Assembly: GCA_029215795.1 (NCBI GenBank)
Contig: JARDYH010000001.1
Span: 117,392,533-117,456,532, forward strand
Reading direction: 5' to 3'
Source of the DNA: Anniella stebbinsi
Taxonomy: Eukaryota > Chordata > Lepidosauria > Squamata > Anniellidae
DNA: 64,000 nt
In this document: one piece after another, positions 34,391 through 45,489 of the stretch
Numbering within the stretch: the first letter of the stretch is position 1
How the letters are laid out: the number at the start of each line of letters is the position of its first letter
The notes under the pieces: generated by a model
What the model was told of the DNA's origin: nothing
The model's database searches: none
What the model saw: only the letters and a program-made list of their open reading frames with translations
Program-made: the position numbers and the translations under genes

Positions 34391-34802
34391 AGGCAGCCTT
34401 CCCCAACCTGGTACCCTACATTTATGCCTGCAGTTTTGTATAGATGTCCACTCTACAGCCACCATTTGTGTAAATAGGCCTTTATGTAAAAGAATGAACC
34501 ACCAATTTTATGCAAAAATATGGCTTGGTGAGGGATTGGGCTGCTGCATGCTGCATGCTCCATGCTGGGTGGCTGTAGACCACCTGGTGGCTTGCTGTGC
34601 ACAGTGAACAGAGATAGGTGGCCAGCAGGGGGCTGGCATGCAACACACAAGGTGGGCTGGGTGAGTCCATCCATCTCTACTTATAGATGTGTTGGACTAC
34701 AACTCCCAGCATTCCTGATCATTGGCAATGTTGGTTGGAGCTGATGGGAGTGGAAATCTAAATCATCTGCAGGGCACCAGGTTGAAGACTGCTTTAAAGA
34801 GA
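34391..34802. mobile_element. 'GGACTACAACTCCCAGC' MITE split by a ~255-bp insertion
   Basis: The outer ends are inverted: AGGCAGCCTTCCCCAACCTGG on the left and CCAGGTTGAAGACTGCTTTA on the right. The expected left arm breaks off after GGTACCCT (34428) and resumes at ATAGATGTGTTGGACTACAAC (34683). The insert may be flanked by CTACATTTAT/CTACTTAT-like sequence. The insert itself is unclassified. Confidence 0.55.
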
Positions 34803-34889
34803 TTCAGAAAATTTAAAGTATGATGTTTCATGTAAACTTTAGATAAATATTGCAATTGAACAGCAATTACATCAATCATTGCAGCTAAG

Positions 34890-35500
34890 GCCCCCTCTAC
34901 AAGAGGTCGCTTTTTCGCCTAATTCTCCAATTGTGCACATTTCCTGATAAGCGCGTTTACGCCTAATACCTATACACGAGAGCCGTTGAAGCGCATGGCA
35001 GGCTCTCTGCAAGGCACTTTAAAGTTGTTTACATGCAGAGAAGGAACAAGGAAATGTTGCTGAAAGTAATGCACTTTTTGCTGGAGGAACTGCCCCCTCA
35101 GGTTACCGCCGTTTCTTCTCCCCACCCACCAGAATCTCCCACCTGTGGTTACCTGGGTTACTTGCCGGTAATCACTTGGTTTACCTGTTCCAATCGCCAT
35201 TTGAAGTCCCCCCCCTCCCAACTGCTCAGGAGGAAGTGGGAATGTGGCTCGCAAGCTTCCCTTCGAGCCCCTTTTAAAACTTATTTTTAGTCACGGCTGC
35301 CTCTTCCCCCCCCCTTTGCCGGAGAGAGCGAGCGAGCGAGCAAGGAGAGATACGCACATAAGCACGCCAAAACAGACAGGGGGAGGTTCCTTTGTTCCTT
35401 CCTCCTCCTCCTCCTCTTCCTTCTCCTCCTCTTCCCAGCGAGATCAAAGGTTTTCCCTTCTTCCCTTCTCAGTAATACCTTGTTGTTTTGGTGATGTACA

Positions 35501-35545
<45 letters not shown>

Positions 35546-36062
35546 GCTCAATGCCAGGAACCCAGCAAGTGAGGGTTCTTAGGGTTGTCTTAGCAGATAG
35601 CTAATGATCCACATATCCACATATCCTTACTGAACCCCCCCTTACTTCTTGTGAAACCACCTCCATTTGGCCCTGTGTCTCCATGAAAAAAATATTCCAG
35701 CAGGGCAGTTAAAAGACACTTTATTTTCAGTTCACGTTGGGTCACCTATTCCTGGACCTTCCATCCAGATTGATGGAGAACAAGGACGAAGTGGCATGGA
35801 GGAGACAGGAAATAAAACTAAAAGAAAAACTGGGAGGTGTTCCCAGCGAAGGGGCAGTTCTCTTCATGTATGACATCACGACCACAGTCTGCCCACTCTG
35901 ATCATTAATGCAACTTCTCAGAAATTGTTTACACGGACATAAGGAGCTCTAACTCCCGCGGTAAAGAAAACGTCGCTATAATGCAAATGCGAAAATGCGC
36001 ATAATAGGAGATAAAAAGCGCCTGTACTCCTGTTATGTGCTCTGCTCTTGTAGAGGTAAAAT
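34890..36062. mobile_element. ~1.17-kb TIR element, CpG-richer
   Basis: CCCCTCTACAAGAGGTCGCT on the left faces the complement of ACCTCTACAAGAGCAGAGCA on the right. Inside these tips, both ends carry related CGCTTTTT...TCTCC...GCGCATTTT text with extra CpG. The interior holds a (TCC)n and an (AC)n tract and no convincing ORF. The target duplication was not determined. Confidence 0.5.
35398..35542 (+). repeat. (TCC)n-rich tract and (AC)n microsatellite
   Basis: 35398-35438 is a polypyrimidine TCC/CTT tract, and 35511-35542 is a run of about 16 AC units. Confidence 0.9.
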
Positions 36063-36598
36063 TGGTAATGAGCCTTGAAAGAGTCTTAAAGCGATCATGT
36101 CGAGGGAGCCTAATTCTTCCTTACACCAGTGTGTGATTTGGCTTGACATTGTTGTAAAGTAGAATAATAAAGGATGGGGGTATCCTAGCAACACTAACAT
36201 TTTAAGTGCTATAAAGGCAACAGCCCTATTTACAAAGTGATGCTCAAAACCTCTCCATCAGTATATAGGCAGAAACAAACACTGTCTTTTTTCATGTTAA
36301 GATCTTTTACAATTAGATTTGTAACAACAATTTCTTAACCAATGGCATCTCATGATGGCAATGAATTTTTGGCAATCTTTACTTAAAATGGGATGGCAGT
36401 GCCATTTATAAGACATTATCATGGAAGATTCAACTAAATACTTACTGAATACTGTAGCTCTTACATATTGGACTGAATGATTGGAGCAAAAAAGACAAAT
36501 CTCAGCTAAATAACTGAGGTCGTTAACATGGAGGAACAAATCATAATCTGATGACAGAGCTGCCATTTACACATTACTGTAGCGTGGCGGGAAGGGAA
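36063..36598. other. Unique sequence
   Basis: An 89-aa minus-strand ORF (36297-36566) has no recognisable domain. Otherwise nothing recognised. Confidence 0.35.
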
Positions 36599-36599
36599 C

Positions 36600-36750
36600 C
36601 ACTTTCTTTATTTTTTACATTTATATCCTGTCTGTCCTCCAAGGAGCTGAAGGCAGTAGACGTGGTTCTCTCCCCATCTCCATTTTAACCTCAAAACCAA
36701 CGGGTGAGATAAGTTAGGCTGAGAGATAGTTATTAGTCAAGGTCACCCAG
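36600..36750 (-). mobile_element. MIR-like (CORE-type) tRNA-derived SINE, 3' part
   Basis: On the minus strand this is the tail and core of a SINE: GGTGACCTTGACTAATAAC and CTCTCAGCCTAACTTATCTC, resembling the MIR/CORE GTGACCTTGGGCAAGT segment. It continues at 37098-37165 after an insertion. Confidence 0.65.
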
Positions 36751-37092
36751 AGTGTCATCACAAGGGGGGAAATCACATTTCCTTACCATCACTTCTCTGC
36801 CCGGGCGTTTGTCCCTCATTACTTCCTCTTTCGAAAGGGGAAGTAAACAACATGCACGTGGCCCATTCAGTGGGCTGTTTTGATTGCGCTGCTTCTCCTG
36901 CACACAGCAGGAAATAGTGGCAACTACCATCTCAAAAATTAAGTCGGACTTATTGTGTTGTTTTTTTGTTGTGAGAAGAAGGCTAGAAGGGGCGGGAGGT
37001 GCGCAGGATGCACATGACATCATTAGAGGGACCCGTGAAAATCCATGAGTGCCCATCAATGAGTGTGCAATAAAACACTTGTCTGATGACAC
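36751..37092. mobile_element. DNA transposon inserted into the SINE
   Basis: The inverted tips GTGTCATCA/TGATGACAC bound about 340 bp. The interrupted SINE would read GGTCACCCAG|TGAGTTTCC, and CCCAG stands on both sides (TCACCCAG on the left, ACCCCCAG on the right), giving an imperfect 5-8 bp duplication. The 142-aa ORF across it spans the junctions, so it cannot be a gene. Confidence 0.65.
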
Positions 37093-37165
37093 CCCCAGTG
37101 AGTTTCCTGGCTGAATAGGGATTTGAACCTGGAACTCCCTAGTCCAACGGTTTCTGTGCATTTAT
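37093..37165 (-). mobile_element. MIR-like SINE, tRNA-like 5' part
   Basis: The minus strand reads GGACTAGGGAGTTCCAGGTTC, then a B-box-like GGTTCAAATCCC (complement gggatttgaacc near 37120). It completes the SINE begun at 36600-36750. The A-box end is degenerate. Confidence 0.6.
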
Positions 37166-37662
37166 CCTGAGGCTCAGCAGTGACATTTAAGACCCCACAA
37201 CCAGATGTTTATTCCTGATTGTGTGGACCATTTTCATGGAATTGTCACTCATAGTAATGTGTAAAGTCCATTGATTACCTATTTGAATAAATTGTACACA
37301 GTGACTTTTTTATGAGGGGAAAAGCCCTCAACCTAGGGTGCTATTATAGTTTACTGCACAAAGTTGAAACTAAATGTGCTATTTTTCACCAAAATATTGT
37401 TTCCCATTACTGAAGAGAAGTGATGGGCCTGAGGGGCTCATGCATTACAAATCTCATGTGCTTTAAATTGCTAGTAAATCACTTGCGTTTTGCCTTTAGT
37501 CATTTTTGCCAAGCTCAGCATTTATTGCTTACAGCTGAATACAGCCACCTAAATCATCCATCACATTTTTATAACCTACTGTAACTTTCCATTTCATACA
37601 CCAAGGAACTGGCACATTTTCAGATAGTGCAGGGGTGAACATTTTATTCATCCACTGAATAA

Positions 37663-37664
<2 letters not shown>

Positions 37665-37702
<38 letters not shown>
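37665..37702 (+). repeat. (CT)n microsatellite
   Basis: About 18 CT units. Confidence 0.95.
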
Positions 37703-37705
<3 letters not shown>

Positions 37706-39235
37706 TACATAATATGTTGCATGATTTTGTTTTACAGTGCACTGGGGAAAATTATATATTTCCAATTATCAAGCTGTAAGAAGCATGACCATAGAGATGT
37801 TGGGATTATTTATTTATTTATTTATTGTTCTATCTGCTTTAATCTCTTTTTTCATATTTCTCAGGTTGTTGCAGAAATGTCTACTTCTAGTAAAACTGTC
37901 CTGTATAAACAAACACATTTGAGAATCATTCTGCATTTCCAAAATGTTTGCATGCTCTTTTATATGATCGCATGACCATTACAATTTAAGAAGCTTCTGA
38001 CCAACAAATATCTTGGCTGTTTTATAACAGTTTGCTTGTCCTTATTGCTTGGGCCATGATCCCCTCCTGACTCAACCATATCTAGTCATCTATGTATATT
38101 TACATCTTTGTTCCCTATGTTCATCTTGAACATTCCTAAGCTTTTGGCCAATGTCACTTTATTTTCTCTTATTTTGTATTTCAAGAGTTATTTTAAGACA
38201 GACAGTGGGATTTAATTTATACACAAATCTCCGTGTTGGTGTACTATTCAATTTATATTGTGTAAATATCAGTTTCCATACAGCTTGAGAATGGGAATGA
38301 GGATATCAAGGGCAATGATGTGAAGAAACCTCCACAATCTTTTTATAAATATTCTTCCTTAATTAGTGAGACTACAGAACTGCCAAATGCTGATTTTTCA
38401 GTTTTTCATTTCCCATATCTGTTTGCTACTCATGTTTTAGAATGTGATGAAGCAAAGGTGCCTTTTTAATGTCATAGAACAAGAAATTTACATCCCAACT
38501 AAAACTGAGGCCTTCGGAACTTGGATTGAGTATTTTAACACATTATAAGATGAAGTAGCAAAGCAATTATTCATAACTGGTTCAACTTAATAAATGTTTG
38601 GAGTGTCACTAAACTTATGTGATACTGCAAACAAAAGCTATTTGTTCCCCTTAATTTGTTCATTAAAAATGAAAAACCATTGCTTATTTACAGTTTTTGC
38701 CAAATGCCAAATGCCTAACATTACTTAATTCCAACTTGTCAGAAGGAATTCATCTGATTAGCTTCGTATCTAAGTTACTTCTCAACTTGGATCTGAATCA
38801 TAACAGAGAGTAAGAAAGGAGGGTCCTTGAGCTTGCAGAAGTGAAACTCGGAAAAAGTAATTAGTACTTTTGGAGTACCAATAATATATACTTGATTGCT
38901 TTTCATGGAAGTATATACTGTATCAATTGTTCCAGCCCACGGGGCCCTGCTATGCATTAAGGTGGGAGAAGCAGGGCACCTATTTGTGTCACTTCTGAAA
39001 CCAAACAGACATCTGAGCAGTCTCTATGTGCTTTAACCTTGTCGGTAACATCAGGATGCTATGTTTCTTGAGAAAAATAACATTTTCAGCTGCAAAATAG
39101 TAATGAAGAAAAATGCAAATCACCTGATTATCCATATATGCCCCAGAGAAGACAAACAGACAAATAAATATCTGTTGTCTGTTCTGTCAGGAGAAACTAA
39201 TGCATATTGAAGCACAAATATGTGATTCTTTCATC
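37703..39235. other. Unique AT-rich sequence
   Basis: A strong acceptor-like pyrimidine tract (ending ATTTCTCAG at about 37865) leads into a 36-codon open frame that ends at a stop at 37975, with no donor. I judge it fortuitous. No other feature seen. Confidence 0.35.
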
Positions 39236-39239
39236 TGCA

Positions 39240-39507
39240 CTTTTAAACCCACCTCCAACCCCAAATGGGCAACAAGGCTGGCAAAAGTGTACCTTGCCAC
39301 TTCCCATGGCAGCCTCTCTAGCTCCCTTAATAGTTTATATAGTTGTTTTAATGTATATTGTATTTATAACCTGTTTTTATGCTCTCTATGGTTTTAAATT
39401 TTGTATAGTGGTTTTTAATGTCAATGTTTTTAATTTGTAAACCGCCCAGAGAGCTTCGGCTATGGGGCAGTATATAAATACAATAGAATAAATAAATAAA
39501 TAAATTT
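39240..39507 (+). mobile_element. L2-type LINE 3' end
   Basis: TTTGTAAACCGCCCAGAGAG, then CTTCGGCTATGGGGCAG and an (AATA)n tail. This is the cleanest example of this 3' terminus in the window. Confidence 0.85.
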
Positions 39508-39509
39508 AG

Positions 39510-40665
39510 AGGGTCAGGGGAGCCTGCTAAATGGGATGAGCTATGGTGTGGGTTTGGGGGTCATTGGAAGACAGATCCTGGATCCAACCCCATGTATAGG
39601 CTCAGCCTCAGTTTGTTCAGAAAGTGCAAATGTTCATACATTCCTTCATAAGTGTCTGTAGTAGATATCATTTTAAAAAAATGGTTGAAAGCAAATCTTG
39701 ACTATCTGAAAACAAAAATACACTTAAATTTTTACAAATATCTATTAGGACTGATTGAGTTACAGGCAAAGTAAATTGAGGCTGGACTTAGAATTTGATT
39801 CAAGCTGCTCATTGTAGCTGCAGAAGAGAGGAGACAATATGGAATCAAGGTTTCAGATTAAAATCAACTACAAATATAATTGGAGGCAGCATAGTATCAA
39901 ACAGCTAACATCAGCAACATCAGACAGCTAAATAGAAATATTTAGAAATGCTTTTTAGTAGGATCCATACTAATGTATTAGCCATCTATCATTTTCAGAA
40001 ACAAACACGATGAGTAATGCTGTTGCAAGAAAAAATACCAATATGTAAATAATTAGTATTACTTGCATGGGAGAATTGTGTCTTCATTACTGTACTAATA
40101 CTACATTACTGTAGCTGAAACTTTCAGATCACCCTGACATGGTGAATGTTATTGTTCATAAAACAATATTTATAGCCCATTATAAAGAACTGAGTTGAGG
40201 GTACTAATTGCAGCAAGGGGTTTGTGGGGATCACACATTATTTCAACACATCTGTCTTTTCTTTGAGTAGTGGAGAGGGTGTTATAATTCTAGGACATTG
40301 TTTGTGAAAGAGAAAAATACAGTGGAGTGTTTTTTCCCTTTCATAATTCTCAGTTACACTTTCAGATAAAACTTTGCTAGATTGTTATTTTTTAAATCGA
40401 GAAGAGTTTCTGCAGATAATATTCATCTGTCTGAATCAGTTTTTTAGTTTCAAGTTTGTTCTCATAATACATGTTTATAAGAGGCATGTCAAACAGAACA
40501 TCACAGTTACAGTTATATCCCTCCTTTTAAAAAATAAACAAAAATGTTTGCTAATTAGGTATAGGCATGAGAGCTTTCCAGAAAATCAACTGGGAATGCA
40601 TGCAAACCCGTTGCAAACATCCCCCCTTCCCAACTTTTTAAAACTTGGGATAGTTTAAAGATTAC
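39510..40665. other. Unique AT-rich sequence
   Basis: No gene or repeat family recognised. Confidence 0.4.
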
Positions 40666-40668
40666 TTT

Positions 40669-40987
40669 TAGGGTGACCAGATAAAATCCAGGTCAGGGCT
40701 CCTGTAACTTTAACAGTTGTAGAGAAAAGGGAATTTCAGCCAGTTTCATTTGTATGCAATTAGTTCCTGGTGAAATCCCCTCTTCATCACAACAGTTAAA
40801 GTTGCAGGGGCTCTGCCTTCTTTTGTATATGGTCACTCTAGTATAGTGCCTGCACCTTTAACTGTTGTGATGAAGAGGGAATTTCACCAGGAACTAATTG
40901 CATACAAATGACACTGGCTGAAATTCCCTTTTCTCTACAACTGTTAAAGTTACAGGAGCCCTGACCTGGATTTTATCTGGTCAGCCT
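40669..40987. mobile_element. hAT-like nested-palindrome MITE, copy 3 (complete)
   Basis: TAGGGTGACCAGATAAAATC to its complement, about 319 bp. ATTACTTT stands on both sides (40661-40668, 40988-40995); the boundary may slide by one base because of a shared A or T. Interior as in copies 1 and 2. Confidence 0.88.
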
Positions 40988-41194
40988 ATTACTTTTGAAG
41001 TGTTGATGGAAGATAATTGTGGGATCAGTGGCTTATTTCTAAGACTACTATTTGCTATCAAATAGCAATAGGCCACTCTTCTACAAGGTGCAACTCCAAA
41101 TCCCTTCTCAAGTACCACTGTTGCCTGTTCACAAGTGCCAAAAGTCCGAGAGTGCATTAGTGCAAGCGTGCATTTGCAAAAACATGAAATTCTT

Positions 41195-41280
41195 GTACAA
41201 TGAGTGGATGATGAACGAATGATGCCTGACAATCTACAAAATACAGATGGAACTGACTTAACAAAATCCATACATCCCTA
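41195..41280. mobile_element. Right end of the TAGGGAYGT hAT-like family
   Basis: GACAATCTACAAAATACAGA, TGGAACTGACTTAACAAAAT, then CCATACATCCCTA, parallels 30200-30254. The left part is missing or too diverged to see. Confidence 0.55.
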
Positions 41281-41593
41281 ACATTACGCACCCTTTCCCC
41301 TTGGCTGAAAATGCATACAACTTGCAGATTCCACACTCCGCTCTCTTCTACTGTAATTCCATGCCACTTCCCCTGTAACCACCCTATTCCTTGACATGTA
41401 CATCTTAAAGGAATGGTGAGAGAAAGCACTGATGATAAGGCATGCACCACCAGTTGTTTAATAACAGCCTATTGCCCCATTCTTTCATCATGTGGTTAAT
41501 CTGGTTGAATGCTGTTTTTCGTGTCATTGTATTCATGATGCCTTGATACGTGCTTTACCATAGCTATTCCATAAATTAATAAATACAATGACT

Positions 41594-42490
41594 GGCCCTG
41601 TTCGGACGACATTTCTGGGACTGTGGTTAGTGAAACTGTGGTTCTCTGTGGTTTGTACTAACCACATGCTGTGCTGTCACACACGACACCATAAACCTGC
41701 CCCGTTTCTCTAAACCACATGCTAACCACAAACCTGTGCTCCCGGGTCCTCTGAATGCTCAACCCCATATTCCAGCATCCTTCATGGTACAAGCGCCTGA
41801 GCAGCCATTATCGGGCTGCTCCTTTTGTTCAATGCTGTTTTTAGTGAGTGTGTAACATGGAAGAACCATTCAGGAATATGCACGCCACCCCCTCTCTCAC
41901 TGGCCAGGATGCATGCCACCATTTCCTTCTCCAGCAGTTATGAGTGCAACACCCACTTTCCCTTTCCCATGGCCATTTTGATCAGCAACTGATAGATAGG
42001 AATAGTAATCTTATAGGCCCTGGGGAGAGGGCGGGTCAGTGAGAGGGGATTCCGAAGACCTTTCTCTTGGATACGTGAGTGATCATAGCAGTTCATAGAT
42101 GTGGGGGGGGGGGCATAGATGGGCTTGTGAAGTGCATATTGTGTGCAGGAATCGGCCTTGAGATCACGAAATGGTTGGCCAGTGTGGCTGTACCAGCATG
42201 GCAGGAATTGGCAGCGGAGATCTGGCTAGAGCGTTTCAGCCAATTTAGACCACTCTTGCCACCTAGTTCTATGATACTGGCCCATAAACCCCAGGGAGAT
42301 CGCATATGACACTTTAAGCCAGGGTTACAGCCGCTAACCCTGTTGCAGAACAGGGTTAGTGAAGACTGTCCAACTGTGGTTACAAAGTGACCAGCGTTTA
42401 GCAAAACACATTGCACATGACACACTAAACCCTGCCGCTTAACCAAAATCCCTTAACCAGCTGGGTTTAGAGTGTCATCTGAACAGGGCC
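41594..42490. mobile_element. PIF/Harbinger-like element, 897 bp, 3-bp target duplication
   Basis: Left end GGCCCTGTTCGGACGACATT; complement of the right end GGCCCTGTTCAGATGACACT. ACT lies on both sides (41591-41593, 42491-42493). The interior is longer and CpG-richer than the other copies, with GTGGTTAG/CTAACCAC motifs repeated in both orientations, and no transposase ORF. Confidence 0.75.
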
Positions 42491-42499
42491 ACTAAGAGT

Positions 42500-42868
42500 G
42501 CATCAGTAATGTGGCTAATCTGTATTAATATTGTCAAATGTATAAGAATAAAAATAATAGGACTGTCTTAATCCTGCTTGGGGGAACAGGAAATTATAAT
42601 AGCTTTAATTAAAAAATAATTAGCTTTCATGTTTTGCACAACTGCAATGGATGGTTTATTTGTATTTCTATGTAATACTGTGTGTAATTTTGTCTCATAT
42701 CCAAGATTTAATAATTATGGGAGATTTTGGACCCACTTGTGTAAACAATATATAAACCTCCACAGTAGGCATTTTAAAAAGGGAAAATGACTAACCTTTT
42801 AATCCTATGTATATTTTTATTCACTCAAAAGTTAGACTCACTTAGTTGAACGGGATGTCCAAGAAACT

Positions 42869-42870
<2 letters not shown>
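42500..42870. other. Unique AT-rich sequence
   Basis: Nothing recognised. Confidence 0.4.

Positions 42871-42906
<36 letters not shown>
42871..42906 (+). repeat. (CAT)n microsatellite forming a LINE tail
   Basis: Twelve CAT units, which on the minus strand form the (ATG)n tail of the LINE at 42907-44125. Confidence 0.95.
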
Positions 42907-44125
42907 ATATTTCTTACCCACCTCTCCCTCTGGATCCAGGCAGGGAACAACATTAAAAGCAAATGATATAACATACATAAAACATATAAAAACTAATACA
43001 TTAGTAAAATATCGATAGAACTCTTAAAATTCGACTGGGTTGGCCTGCTGGAAGAGATCAATCTTTATGGCTTTCTTATGCCAGGTGAATCTCTCCTGGC
43101 AGACCATTCCACAGTCTGGGAGTGGCAGAAGAGAAGGTCCTCTGGGTAACGGTTGCCAGCCTAGTTTTGGCTGACTGTAGTAAATTCTTTCCAGAAGACC
43201 TGAGTGTGCGGGGCAGATTGTATGAGAGAAGGTGATCCTGCAGATAACCTGGACCCAAACCACGTAGGGCTTTAAAGGTGATGCCAACACTTTGTACTTC
43301 GCCCAAAAAGTAATTTGCAGCCAGTGGAGTGATTTTAAAATTGGTGTAATATGGTCACCCCTAGGTGTACTGGTGACCAACCTGGCTGCCATATTTTGAA
43401 CTAGTTGAAGTTTCCGGACTAGGCACAGAGGTAGCCCTATGTACAGCGCATTGCAGAAGTTGAGCTTCGAAGTTACCAGCGCGTGCACTACCATCTTTAG
43501 GTCTTCCAACTCTAGGAAGGGGCGCAGTTGGTGTATCAGACGAAGTTGATAGTAGGAACTCCGGGCCGTCGCATCTGTCTAGGCTGTCATTTAGAGCGAC
43601 GGATCCAGGAGTACCCCCAAGCTGCAAACACAGCCTTTCAGGTGTAACCCCATCCAGAACTGGTTGACATACCTCCAAACCAGGTTGGGACCTTTGACAG
43701 TAGCACCTCCGTCTTGTCTGGATTCAGCTTCAGTTTGTTTTGCCTCATCCAGCCCCTTACCGCCTCCAAGTATTCATTCAGAGGAGACACACTATCCTTA
43801 GCTGACGCTGTTGTCAAAGGCATAGAGAAATATATTTGGGTGTCATCAGCGTACACATAGCACCCCACCCCATGCTTCCGGATGATCTCTCCCAGAGGTT
43901 TTATGTAGACGTTAATCAGCATTGGGGATAGGATGGCGCCTTGTGGTACGCCACACAATAGCTCCTTCTTTGAGGAGCAACTATCCCAAGCATTACCATC
44001 TGGAACCTGCCCGAGAGGTAGGACTGGAACTATTGAAGCACAATGCCCCCGATTCCGAATCCCCTCAGGCGTTCCAGAAGGATACCACGGTCGATGCTGA
44101 ATCCACAGATCAGGTTCATAGAAAT
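42907..44125 (-). pseudogene. L2-type LINE reverse transcriptase, 5'-truncated and frameshifted
   Basis: This is the best-preserved retroelement in the window. On the minus strand the RT palm region (44129-43638) shows [17 protein letters not shown], the catalytic YADDTQIYF and [18 protein letters not shown]. After a frameshift near 43640-43680 the C-terminal region (43509-43024) shows ALYIGLPLCLVRKLQLVQN and ARLVTSTPR...LHWL, typical of L2/CR1 ORF2. The 5' part ([12 protein letters not shown]...) reads in a shifted frame relative to the usual GxGGxxLxWFxSYL text. The endonuclease domain is absent. The 3' end matches the window start (1-90). Frame breaks mean it cannot make an active enzyme. 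Confidence 0.85.
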
Positions 44126-44245
44126 TCAAACCAATTTGATTCTATTGTGGATTTCTCCAACATCGATAATGCCATTGCCTTTAAACTGCAGCTGAAGTCA
44201 ATGCATACCATCATGCTGGAAGATTGCTTCATGCATTAAGGGTGA

Positions 44246-44335
44246 AATCCTATGCATGTTTAGGCATAAAAAAAGCCCCACAATTCCCAGCATTCCCCAG
44301 CCAGCATAGTCTAAACATGCATAGGATTGTGCCTT
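44246..44335. repeat. Short palindrome, AATCCTATGCATGTTTA ends
   Basis: AATCCTATGCATGTTTAGGC on the left and GTCTAAACATGCATAGGATT on the right form an inverted pair around ATTCCCAGCATTCCC. MITE-like foldback. Confidence 0.7.
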
Positions 44336-44339
44336 AAGC

Positions 44340-45168
44340 CTTCTTGTATGCTTGTATTTGAAGTCACGCTCTTTCTATTTCAATAGCAAAGCCCTGTACA
44401 AATATACGGTTATGAACATAGTGCTGCTGGTCAGCCAATAAATATAATTTGTTTCTGTTCAGTATATTCAAGATGCAATCCTCACACTGTTTAGCGCCTC
44501 AGATTCTTATAAAAACCTTATTTTAGAAATCCATGATGGTATAAATACATGTATAAAAATAAGTGAATAAGTTTCAAGGTGAGCTACTACAAAAGAAGCA
44601 TTATAGCCAGCAAACAGAATAAATGAAGGTTGTGGGTAGTAGGTGGGGGGAAGCCATAGTTTAAAAATCATGCCACAGCATGCAACAAAATAAAAATCTC
44701 TCACCCAGAGAGCTTTGAGAGTAATTATGGTTCCAAACTAAACGTCATTGAAGGTTTATTGACAAAAAGAAGCATAATACATGACAATTTAAACATTTAT
44801 TTAATTTATTTTTTCACTATACTTTTGAAGCAATGTTACCTTGACAGAAATTATATTATTAAATTGAAAATGAGAGAATTTTGAATAAAGCATGTTTTCA
44901 ATTTTCAGGAAAATCTTACTAGCAAACACTTCTTTTCTGTTCCTAGTTACCTTGGCTCTGAAGACTGTTTAGTAACATTTTAGCCATTCTTATAGAAGAG
45001 AACACTTTATTTCACAGGGAATGAAGCTGCCACTGGCTCCTGTGCATCAAATGTTTCATTCTATTCCATGTTTCATATTAAATCTGAAACAAATGCAGGG
45101 CAACTCTGGCAACTATTGCTTGCTAATTTATGCCAAACAAAGAAAAACCAACTATTTTCACTTCAAAC
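44340..45168. other. Unique AT-rich sequence
   Basis: Nothing recognised. Confidence 0.4.
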
Positions 45169-45176
45169 AACTGATA

Positions 45177-45482
45177 TAGGGTGACCATATGGAAAGGAGG
45201 GCAGGCCTCCTGTATCTTTAACTGTTGTATAGAAAAGGGAATTTCAGCAGGTGTCATTTGTATCCATGCAGCACCTGGTGAAATTCCCTCTTCGTCACAA
45301 CAGTTAAAGCTGCAGTGACCAGCTACAAAAGAGGGCAAGGCTCCTGCCGCTTTAACTGTTGTGATGAAGAGGGAATTTCATCAGGTGATGCATGGATACA
45401 AATGACACCTGCTGAAATTCCCTTTTCTATACAACAGTTAAAGATACAGGAGGCCTGCCCTCCTTTCCATATGGTCACCCTA
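45177..45482. mobile_element. hAT-like nested-palindrome MITE, copy 4 (complete, older variant)
   Basis: TAGGGTGACCATATGGAAAG to its complement, 306 bp. The flanking octamers AACTGATA and AATTGGTA match at six of eight bases, both differences being transitions, as expected for an older insertion. The full-length inner arm (GTGACCAGCTACAAAAGAGG) lies on the opposite side of the centre compared with copies 1-3. Confidence 0.85.
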
Positions 45483-45489
45483 AATTGGT

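Noticed and set aside
36733..37161. 142-aa minus-strand ORF
   Set aside because: It spans a SINE, a DNA transposon and the SINE again, so it crosses both insertion junctions.
37830..37975. Strong acceptor tract followed by a short open frame to a stop
   Set aside because: No downstream donor, polyadenylation context or known peptide. Pyrimidine tracts are common in this AT-rich DNA.
43024..44129. The 161-163 aa reverse-transcriptase-like ORFs as a functional gene
   Set aside because: The RT and C-terminal parts lie in different frames, the 5' half and endonuclease domain are missing, and a microsatellite tail marks a dead LINE retrocopy.
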